Shown here in pieces: positions 6,269 to 12,263 of a stretch of 25,088 nt of DNA (position 1 is its first letter; the number at the start of each line of letters is the position of its first letter). Origin of the DNA: a virus. The position numbers were made by a program, and so were the translations under genes. Location of the stretch: positions 1 through 25,088 of the IMG/VR virus record IMGVR_UViG_3300002040_000748; one strand, written 5' to 3'. The notes under the pieces are model-generated. The model had not been told where the DNA came from, did no database searches, and saw only the letters and a list, made by a program, of their open reading frames with translations.

Positions 6269-6541
6269 TCAGCGGGCGTGTTCGCCTTCGCCGAAGGCGC
6301 TGTCGGTGATGCGCTTGAGGAGGCTGGCGTAGTGTTCGAGGGTTCCGACATGGCCCCAGTTGATCTCGTCGGGGTGGGCGTTGAAGTGGTCATCGCTGAG
6401 CGCCTGCAGCCGGGCGAGCATCGCGTCGATCTCGGCCTTCCTGCCGATGAAGGCGGCGAGCGCCGCCTCCTTGTTCCGGCGCGCCTTCGCGGCGCGAAGT
6501 TCATGGCGCGGGGTGGTGATCGGGTTCAGGCGGGTGGTCAT
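6269..6541 (-). CDS. Hypothetical protein (90 aa)
   Basis: A soluble, helical protein. Residues 10-45 are a charged helix (RHELRAAKARRNKEAALAA) and the C-terminal half contains a conserved-looking WGHVGTLEHYASLLKRI. I do not recognise a named family, though I believe similar ORFs sit beside DUF3489 genes in related prophages. ATG 6541 is preferred over the upstream ATG at 6640 because GGAG lies 8 nt before it and the extension translates a repeated non-coding leader. It heads the minus-strand group that ends with DUF3489. The TCCGGC..GCCGGA dyad just past its stop (6252-6266) may be an mRNA-end structure. Confidence 0.65.
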   Translation of the reverse strand: MTTRLNPITTPRHELRAAKARRNKEAALAAFIGRKAEIDAMLARLQALSDDHFNAHPDEINWGHVGTLEHYASLLKRITDSAFGEGEHAR

Positions 6542-6559
6542 GGTGGCGGCTCCGTGTCC

Positions 6560-6648
6560 TGCGTCGCGGCCCGTCCGCTGCGCTGGGAGTGTCATCGCTC
6601 TTATCGCCCGGCTCATCCAGTGAAACCGAAGCAATAACATGGCTTTAT
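6560..6648 (-). repeat. Duplicated leader, copy A
   Basis: This block, upstream of the 90-aa gene, aligns with 7174-7265 upstream of the 68-aa gene. Shared pieces on the plus strand are GCGTCGCGG-CC-TCCGCTGCG, a central TCGCTC, and CCGGCTYATCCAGTGAAAC followed by GRAGCAATA and GCTTT-TGA. Both copies precede the start codon of a minus-strand group at similar distance, which fits a shared promoter/operator leader. Confidence 0.6.
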
Positions 6649-6674
6649 GAGCGCCCCGGATGATCGGGGCGCTC
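6649..6674 (-). terminator. Perfect 10-bp hairpin after the 80-aa gene
   Basis: GAGCGCCCCG (6649-6658) pairs with CGGGGCGCTC (6665-6674) around a 6-nt loop, 14 bp beyond the stop of the minus-strand gene ending at 6689. It separates the two minus-strand groups. No T-run follows on the minus strand. Confidence 0.5.
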
Positions 6675-6688
6675 GGCGCGGGCGAGGA

Positions 6689-6931
6689 TCAAGCGTCCTC
6701 CCCGATCTCGGCCGCGAGCTCGCTGGGATCGCCCTCGAGCAGGCAGGCGGCCTCCAGGATGGCGCGCAGCAGGGTCCGCTGGGCGTCGGTCTCGTCGCGG
6801 GTCTGCAGCCAGTCCGCGCTGGTGCGGATCAGGTCCTCGATCGCCATCGTGTCGCGGCGGATCAGGGCCGCGCCCGCGGCGCGCATCAGGTCGGCGGCGG
6901 TGTGGATGGCGGCGGTGTCGATCATGGTCAT
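6689..6931 (-). CDS. Hypothetical protein (80 aa)
   Basis: A small acidic all-helical protein: helix 1 at about residues 8-24, helix 2 at 28-45 containing ADWLQTRDETDAQ, helix 3 at 52-65, and an acidic tail ELAAEIGEDA. No membrane segment is present and I do not recognise the family. On the minus strand GGAGGA stands 9 nt before ATG 6931; a second ATG two codons later is also possible. It follows the 68-aa gene by 17 bp and is followed by a strong hairpin, so these two genes form one short transcript. Confidence 0.65.
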   Translation of the reverse strand: MTMIDTAAIHTAADLMRAAGAALIRRDTMAIEDLIRTSADWLQTRDETDAQRTLLRAILEAACLLEGDPSELAAEIGEDA

Positions 6932-6948
6932 GGGCGTGGTCCTCCGGA

Positions 6949-7155
6949 TCAGGCGCGGGCGCGGGTGCGCAGCGCGGTGTCGAGATCGGCGAGCAGGGTC
7001 AGCCGCGTCTTCTTCGGCAGGCAGGCGATCACCTCGCGCGTGCTGATGGCGAGCGAGGCGACGCGATCGGCGCGGCCGTCGCGCGCGGCCTCGGCGAGGG
7101 CTGCGATGCTGCTCTCGGCGCTGCGGCGCAGGGTGGCGTCGGTGACCTTGCTCAT
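6949..7155 (-). CDS. Hypothetical protein (68 aa)
   Basis: A small helical protein with a regular Ala/Leu pattern in residues 8-30 and a CLPKKTRLTLLADLDTALR block near the C-terminus. I do not recognise it. GGGAGA lies upstream of ATG 7155 on the minus strand. It is the first gene of the minus-strand group 7155-6689 and is preceded by copy B of the duplicated leader. Its start is only 129 bp from the divergent terminase start, so this intergenic region probably carries promoters for both directions. Confidence 0.65.
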   Translation of the reverse strand: MSKVTDATLRRSAESSIAALAEAARDGRADRVASLAISTREVIACLPKKTRLTLLADLDTALRTRARA

Positions 7156-7173
7156 GGCGGCGTCTCCCGTCTG

Positions 7174-7265
7174 GCGCGTCGCGGTCCATCCGCTGCGCGT
7201 GATGACGTGTTCGCTCCGGTTGGCCGGCTTATCCAGTGAAACTGGAGCAATATCAGTGCTTTCTG
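7174..7265 (-). repeat. Duplicated leader, copy B
   Basis: This is the counterpart of 6560-6648, roughly three-quarters identical by eye. This copy includes a short perfect dyad CCAGT-TTC-ACTGG on the minus strand that is only partly kept in copy A. It lies in the divergent region between the minus-strand small genes and the late operon. Confidence 0.6.
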
Positions 7266-7284
7266 ATCATCGCGAAGCGCGCCC

Positions 7285-7842
7285 GTGCAGGGCCTGAGCG
7301 AGCGCGCCTACGCCGAGCGGATCGGCATGTCGCGTGGCGCGGTCCAGAAGGCGAAGGCGGCGGGGCGGCTGGTCCTGTTTCCCGACGGCTCCATCGATCC
7401 GGCGGCGTCGGACGCCCGGCGCGTCGCCGAGACCGACCCGTCGAAGCAGCGCGCCACCGCGCCCACGCGCATGAAGCCCGTCCCCGAGGCTGCGGTCGCC
7501 GCCGTCGGCGACACGCTGCGCGACAGCGGCATGGCCGCGCCGGTCACCGGCGGCGGCACCACGTTCCTGCAGGCGAAGACCGCGAACGAGGTGCTGAAGG
7601 CGCAGGAGCGCAAGCTCAGGCTCGCGAAGCTGAAGGGCGAACTCGTCGAGCGTGACCGCGCGAAGGCGCTGGTGTTCCGGCTGGCGCGCGAGGAGCGCGA
7701 CGCGTGGGTGACCTGGCCCGCGCGCGTCGCGGCGCTGATGGCGGCGGAGATCGGCGTGGAGGCGGCCGCGATGCAGACGGTTCTGGAGACCCATGTCCGC
7801 GCCCATCTCGACGCGCTTGCGGAGCTCCGCATCGGTCTTTGA
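7285..7842 (+). CDS. Terminase small subunit (185 aa)
   Basis: The N-terminal 45 residues carry a winged-helix/HTH typical of Nu1-like terminase small subunits (SERAYAERIGMSRGAVQKAK, then GRLVLFPDGSID), expected to recognise the packaging site. The middle is a Pro/Ala linker. Residues 95-135 form a charged helix (NEVLKAQERKLRLAKLKGEL) for oligomerisation, and the C-terminus should contact the large subunit. GTG 7285 is the first plausible start after an in-frame TGA at 7264; its Shine-Dalgarno is weak. It overlaps TerL by 50 bp. Position directly before a GpA-type large subunit supports the call. Confidence 0.85.
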   Translation: MQGLSERAYAERIGMSRGAVQKAKAAGRLVLFPDGSIDPAASDARRVAETDPSKQRATAPTRMKPVPEAAVAAVGDTLRDSGMAAPVTGGGTTFLQAKTANEVLKAQERKLRLAKLKGELVERDRAKALVFRLAREERDAWVTWPARVAALMAAEIGVEAAAMQTVLETHVRAHLDALAELRIGL

Positions 7843-9811
7843 GGATCAGACCGGCACGGCCTCGACGACCGCGCCCGACTTCGACGGCGCCGAGGATCTG
7901 CTGTGCGCCTGGCGCGCGGGGCTGCGGCCCGACCCGCACCTGACGGTCTCGGAATGGGCCGATCGGCACCGCTGGCTGTCGTCGCGCGCCTCGGCCGAGC
8001 CGGGGCGCTACCGCACTAACCGCACGCCATACATGCGCGCGATCATGGACGCGCTGAGCCCCAGCCACCCGGCCCAGCGGGTCGTGTTCATGAAGGCCGC
8101 GCAGGTGGGCGCGACGGAAGCGGGCAATTGCTGGATCGGCTACGCCATCCACCACGCGCCTGGCCCGATGCTGGCGGTGCAGCCGACGGTGGAACTCGCC
8201 AAGCGCAATTCGCGCCAGCGGATTGACCCGTTGATCGAGGAGAGCCCGGCGCTGAAGGAGCGCGTCCGCCCGGCGCGGGCGCGCGACAGCGGCAACACGC
8301 AGCTGTCGAAGGATTTCCCGGGCGGCGTGCTGGTGATGACCGGCGCGAACTCGGCGGTGGGCCTGCGCTCGATGCCGGCCCGCTACGTCTTCCTCGACGA
8401 GGTCGACGCCTATCCGGCTTCGGCCGACGAGGAAGGCGACCCGGTCGGGCTCGCCGAGGCGCGCTCGCTGACCTTCGCGCACCGGCGCAAGGTCTTCCTG
8501 GTCTCGACGCCCACGATCCGCGGCGTCAGCCGGATCGAGCGGGAATACGAGGCGAGCGACCAGCGGCGCTTCTTCGTGCCGTGCCCGCATTGCGGCGCGA
8601 TGCAGTGGCTGCGGTTCGAGCGGCTGCGCTGGGAGAAGGGCAAACCGGAAACGGCGACGTATCACTGCGATGCCTGCGACGAGCCGATCGAGGAACACCA
8701 CAAGCCGGCAATGCTGGCCGCGGGCGAATGGCAGGCCACCGCCGAACCTCGCGATGCGCGGACGGTGGGGTTTCATCTCTCGGCGCTCTATTCGCCGCCG
8801 GGGTGGAAGAGCTGGGCCGACATCGCGCGGGACAAGGAGACGGCGGCGGGATCGGACGAGGCCGAGCGGGTGTTCCGCAACACGGTGCTCGGCGAGACCT
8901 GGATCGAGACGGGCGACGCGCCCGACTGGCAGCGGATCGCCGAGCGGCGGGAGGACTGGCCGGCGGGGACCGTTCCCGCAGGTGGTCTGTTCCTGACCGC
9001 CGGCGCCGACGTGCAGAAGGACCGCATCGAGGTCGATGTCTGGGCCTGGGGCCGAGGCCTCGAAAGCTGGCTCGTCGATCACGTCGTGATCGAGGGCGGC
9101 CCGGCGCATCCTGAGTGCTGGGAGGCGCTGACCGATCTGCTCGGTCGGAACTGGCGGCATGCCGGCGGCGCGGAACTGGGTCTCGCGCGGCTCGCCATCG
9201 ACACGGGCTACGAGACGGCCGCGGTCTATGGCTGGGCGCGCTCGGTCGGCTTCGCGCAGGTGGCGCCGGTCAAGGGGCTCGAAGGCTTCAATCGTTCGAG
9301 CCCGGTGTCGGGGCCGACCTTTGTCGACGCCACGGCAGGCGGGAAGCGCCTGCGCCGCGGCGCCCGGCTCTGGACGGTGGCCACATCGACCTTCAAGGCC
9401 GAGACCTATCGCTTCCTGCGGCTGGCCCGGCCGACGGCGGAAGAGCTGAGTGAGGGCGCCGCATTCCCGCCCGGCACGGTGCATCTGCCCGGCTGGGCCG
9501 ACACCGAGTGGCTCCGGCAGCTGACGGCCGAGCAGCTGGTGACGGTCCGCAACCGCCGCGGCTTCGCGAAGCTCGAATGGCAGAAGCTCCGCGAGCGTAA
9601 CGAGGCGCTGGACTGCCGGGTCTACGCCCGCGCCGCCGCCTGGATCGCCGGCGCGGATCGCTGGCCCGAGACGACATGGGCCGATCTCGAAGCCCAGCTC
9701 GGCGTGCCGAGCGGGATGGAAAGTCCCGCCGGCCTGATCAGGCGGCCTGACGCGGGCCCGCAAGGCAAGCGCCGCTCCGACTGGCTCGGACGGCGGGAAG
9801 GATGGTTTTGA
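7793..9811 (+). CDS. Terminase large subunit, GpA family (672 aa)
   Basis: This is the packaging motor and nuclease that cuts concatemeric DNA and pumps it into the prohead. The ATPase domain shows a variant Walker A, KAAQVGATEAGN (101-112), Walker B YVFLDEVD (198-205) and the STP coupling motif (238-240). A zinc-ribbon with CPHC (264-267) and CDAC (292-295) follows, a feature of the lambda A-like family. The nuclease region occupies roughly 390-620, with acidic candidates in AGADVQKDRIEVDVWAWG and LAIDTGYETAAVYGW. The length is normal for the family and there is no frame damage. The start overlaps TerS; a gpW-like joiner and portal follow, the usual lambda order. Confidence 0.95.
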   Translation: MSAPISTRLRSSASVFEDQTGTASTTAPDFDGAEDLLCAWRAGLRPDPHLTVSEWADRHRWLSSRASAEPGRYRTNRTPYMRAIMDALSPSHPAQRVVFMKAAQVGATEAGNCWIGYAIHHAPGPMLAVQPTVELAKRNSRQRIDPLIEESPALKERVRPARARDSGNTQLSKDFPGGVLVMTGANSAVGLRSMPARYVFLDEVDAYPASADEEGDPVGLAEARSLTFAHRRKVFLVSTPTIRGVSRIEREYEASDQRRFFVPCPHCGAMQWLRFERLRWEKGKPETATYHCDACDEPIEEHHKPAMLAAGEWQATAEPRDARTVGFHLSALYSPPGWKSWADIARDKETAAGSDEAERVFRNTVLGETWIETGDAPDWQRIAERREDWPAGTVPAGGLFLTAGADVQKDRIEVDVWAWGRGLESWLVDHVVIEGGPAHPECWEALTDLLGRNWRHAGGAELGLARLAIDTGYETAAVYGWARSVGFAQVAPVKGLEGFNRSSPVSGPTFVDATAGGKRLRRGARLWTVATSTFKAETYRFLRLARPTAEELSEGAAFPPGTVHLPGWADTEWLRQLTAEQLVTVRNRRGFAKLEWQKLRERNEALDCRVYARAAAWIAGADRWPETTWADLEAQLGVPSGMESPAGLIRRPDAGPQGKRRSDWLGRREGWF

Positions 9812-9813
9812 GC

Positions 9814-10020
9814 ATGGCCGACTGGACGGAAGCGGAGCTGGCGGCGCTCCGGCGCGCCTATGCGAGCGGGACGACGCGGGTGAGCTATGACGGCAAGACC
9901 GTGGACTACGGCTCGGCCGAGGATCTGCTCGGGCGCATCCGGACCATCGAGCGCCAGATCGCCGGCGCCTCGACGCGGCCCATCGCGGGCTTCGCCGGCT
10001 TCTCGCGCGGGGATCGCTGA
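9814..10020 (+). CDS. gpW-like head-tail joining protein (68 aa)
   Basis: A short helical protein beginning ADWTEAELAALRRAYASG and containing RVSYDGKTVDYGSAEDLLGRIRTIER, the signature of the lambda gpW family that plugs the packaged head for tail attachment. ATG 9814 is chosen over ATG 9802 because GGAAGGA precedes at usable distance and 9802 lies inside the TerL end with no spacing. It sits between TerL and portal, exactly as in lambda, and its stop overlaps the portal start (TGATG). Confidence 0.85.
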   Translation: MADWTEAELAALRRAYASGTTRVSYDGKTVDYGSAEDLLGRIRTIERQIAGASTRPIAGFAGFSRGDR

Positions 10021-11492
10021 TGGTCTCGTGGCTCGATAGGGCCATCGCCTCGGTCGCCCCGCGGACGGCCACGCGTCGCGTGCTGGCGCGGCAGGCCTTC
10101 GAAGGGTTGGCCCGCTCCTACGAAGGCGCGGCCCGTGGTCGGCGCACGGATGGCTGGCACGCGCCGGGCTCCTCGGCCGACGCCGAGATCGGTCGGGCGG
10201 GCGCGCTCTTGCGCGACCGGATGCGGGACCTGGTGCGTAACAACCCGCACGCCGCCAAGGCGGTTTCGGTGCTCGTGAACAACATTGTCGGCGCCGGGAT
10301 CATGCCGCGCGCCGCGAGCGGCGACGCCGCGCTCGACCGCGAGGTGGACCGGCTCTTCGAGATCTGGGCGCGGGGCTGCGACGCCGATGGCCAGCTCGAC
10401 TTCTACGGGCTGCAGACGCTCGCCTGCCGCGAGATGGTGGAGGCCGGCGAGGTGCTGGTCCGCCGCCGGCCGCGCCGCCCGGGCGACGGCGTCATGCCGC
10501 CCGTCCAACTGCAGCTGCTCGAGGCCGATTTCCTCGACGCCACGCGCAACGGCGCGCTCGGCACGGGTCAGGCGGTGCAGGGCATCGAGTTCGACGCGCT
10601 TGGCCGGCGACGCGCCTACTGGCTCTTCGGCGCGCATCCTGGCGACGCCATGCTCAGCCTGACGGGCGGGCTCACCAGCCGCGCGGTGCCCGCAAGCGAG
10701 ATCGCCCATGTCTACGAGAAGCAGCGCACGCAGGCGCGGGGCGTGCCCTGGGGTGCGCCGGTGATCCGGGCCCTGCGCGATCTCGACGACTACGAAGTGG
10801 CCGAGATCGTCCGCAAGAAGACCGAGGCCTGCGTCACCGCCATCGTGTTCGGCGACGAGGAGGCGCAGCAGGGCATCGCCCCCGCGGTGGTCGATGCCGA
10901 CGGCAACAGGGTGGAGCAATTCGAGCCCGGCCTCATCGCCTATGCCCGCGGCGGCAAGGACATCCGGTTCAACCAGCCGGCCGCCACGGGCGGCTATGGC
11001 GAGTACAAGCGCGCGAGCCTGCACACCATCTCCGCCGGGTTCCGCGTGCCTTACGAACTGCTGACTGGGGACCTGTCCCAGGTGAACTACTCCTCGATCC
11101 GCGCGGGGCTCGTGGAGTTCCGCCGGATGATCGACGCGGTGCAGTGGCAGCTCTTCATCCCGATGTTCTGCGCGCCGGTCTGGCGCTGGTTCACGGAAGC
11201 GGCGTGGGCGGCGGGGCGCATCCCGACGCCGGACGTGCCGGTGGAATGGTCGCCGCCGAAGTTCGAGGCGGTCGATCCGCAGAAGGACGCGATGGCCGAT
11301 CTGCTGGCCATCCGCTCCGGCACCATGACGCTGGCGGAGGCCATCGCCCGGCAGGGCCGCAACCCCGACGCGGTGCTGGCCGAGATCGCGGCCACGAACG
11401 CCAAGCTCGACGAGCTGGGCCTCGTGCTCGACAGCGACCCGCGCCGGGTCACCAAGACCGGCAGCGCGCAGGCAAGCGCGCCGGCCGAATAG
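10020..11492 (+). CDS. Phage portal protein, lambda family (490 aa)
   Basis: The product forms the dodecameric ring at the unique head vertex. Lambda-type portal blocks are visible: LVRNNPHAAKAVSVLVNNIVG (about residues 70-90, split by charged residues), MVEAGEVLVRRR, AHVYEKQRTQARGVPWGAPV, and VPYELLTGDLSQVNYSSIRAGLVEFRR followed by the WQLFIPMFCAPVWRWF helix. The C-terminal 50 residues are polar. The length is usual and the frame intact. The prohead protease gene should follow directly; here it is displaced by a minus-strand gene of about 700 bp. Confidence 0.95.
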   Translation: MVSWLDRAIASVAPRTATRRVLARQAFEGLARSYEGAARGRRTDGWHAPGSSADAEIGRAGALLRDRMRDLVRNNPHAAKAVSVLVNNIVGAGIMPRAASGDAALDREVDRLFEIWARGCDADGQLDFYGLQTLACREMVEAGEVLVRRRPRRPGDGVMPPVQLQLLEADFLDATRNGALGTGQAVQGIEFDALGRRRAYWLFGAHPGDAMLSLTGGLTSRAVPASEIAHVYEKQRTQARGVPWGAPVIRALRDLDDYEVAEIVRKKTEACVTAIVFGDEEAQQGIAPAVVDADGNRVEQFEPGLIAYARGGKDIRFNQPAATGGYGEYKRASLHTISAGFRVPYELLTGDLSQVNYSSIRAGLVEFRRMIDAVQWQLFIPMFCAPVWRWFTEAAWAAGRIPTPDVPVEWSPPKFEAVDPQKDAMADLLAIRSGTMTLAEAIARQGRNPDAVLAEIAATNAKLDELGLVLDSDPRRVTKTGSAQASAPAE

Positions 11493-11538
11493 CTACTGGG
11501 TCACCATATGTTAGGCGGTGGCCAACGAAAACTGACGG
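11493..11538. other. Short convergent gap after portal
   Basis: The 46 bp between portal and the antisense moron contain an imperfect dyad (GGTCACC ... GGTGGCC) but no convincing terminator, so transcription from either side may read into the other gene. Confidence 0.3.
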
Positions 11539-12198
11539 CTAGTTCACATCACAACCTTGCCTCTCACATTCGTCTCTAGCGATTTCCGGCTGAAACTCTG
11601 GTCGTGTCCCGTCGGGCTGGTCACTCGGGTCGGTGAAGTCGTCGTCGAGGATAATGCGCCGAATACCGGGCTCGCCGCCGGTTAGCCCACAGCCCGGTCC
11701 GAAGCCTTCGCAATCGGGTGTGTCCGGCGCCGGACATGGATTTCCCGGCTGGCCATGTTCACATGTATCCCTCGCGATTTCCGGCTGAAACTCTGGCCGT
11801 GTCCCGTCGGGCTGGTCACTCGGGTCGGTGAAGTCGTCGTCGAGGATAATGCGCCGAATACCGGGCTCGCCGCCGGTTAGCCCACAGCCCGGTCCGAAGC
11901 CTTCGCAATCGGGTGTGTCCGGCGCCGGACATGGATTTCCCGGCTGGCCATGTTCACATGTATCCCTCGCGATTTCCGGCTGAAACTCTGGTCGTGTCCC
12001 GTCGGGCTGGTCACTCGGGTCGGTGAAGTCGTAGTCGAGGATAATGCGCCTGTCGGTTGGCGGACAGAGAATTCGACCTTGCTCGTCACTAGAGCAAACG
12101 CCGATCGAATTGTTTGGGTAAAGACCCTCGGAAAACACAACCGACGGAAGCACTAAGCCTACCACAGAAGACGCGTAGACTAGCTTTTTCAACAACAT
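11539..12198 (-). CDS. Secreted Cys-rich repeat protein, candidate moron (219 aa)
   Basis: The protein starts with a signal peptide: KK near the N-terminus, a hydrophobic core (LVYASSVVGLVLPSVV), and likely cleavage near VFS/EG. The mature part contains a 65-residue unit, repeated about 2.4 times, that begins RRIILDDDFTDPSDQPDGTR and has four Cys (DTCEHG, NPCPAP, PDCEGF, GPGCGL). The protein is strongly acidic and rich in Pro and Gly, so an exported, disulfide-containing, perhaps surface-exposed product is expected. No family is recognised. ATG 12198 is chosen over GTG 12204 because GAGG lies 5-6 nt upstream. It runs antisense to the flanking late genes, is lower in GC, and separates portal from protease; foreign origin is inferred. 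Confidence 0.75.
   Translation of the reverse strand: MLLKKLVYASSVVGLVLPSVVFSEGLYPNNSIGVCSSDEQGRILCPPTDRRIILDYDFTDPSDQPDGTRPEFQPEIARDTCEHGQPGNPCPAPDTPDCEGFGPGCGLTGGEPGIRRIILDDDFTDPSDQPDGTRPEFQPEIARDTCEHGQPGNPCPAPDTPDCEGFGPGCGLTGGEPGIRRIILDDDFTDPSDQPDGTRPEFQPEIARDECERQGCDVN
11578..12050 (-). repeat. 195-bp tandem repeat, about 2.4 copies
   Basis: Copies begin at 11581, 11776 and 11971 (period 195 bp, 65 codons). The two full copies differ at one base (T/C near 11602/11797), and the partial third (to 12050) has one further change (GTCGTC to GTCGTA). The in-frame period and near identity indicate a recent duplication able to expand or contract by recombination. Confidence 0.95.
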
Positions 12199-12234
12199 TA
12201 ACACCTCGCGAAAAATGAGTGCGCACCAAAGCGA

Positions 12235-12263
12235 ACGCTATCGGTCGCGTTAAAGGAAATCAA
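12235..12263 (-). promoter_or_regulatory. Possible promoter for the secreted moron
   Basis: On the minus strand TTGATT (12263-12258) is followed after 17 bp by TAGCGT (12240-12235), a weak sigma-70-like match. It overlaps the Shine-Dalgarno of the plus-strand protease-capsid gene, so the two transcripts could interfere. The match is weak. Confidence 0.25.

Noticed and set aside
7616-10072. 818-codon open frame on the minus strand opposite TerS, TerL, gpW and the portal start
   Set aside because: It mirrors a clearly functional terminase gene, is Arg/Pro/Ala-rich without recognisable domains, and arises from high GC at third codon positions.
11578-12050. CRISPR or insertion-sequence explanation for the 195-bp repeats
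   Set aside because: The repeats are contiguous, in frame with one gene, and carry no transposase or terminal inverted repeats.
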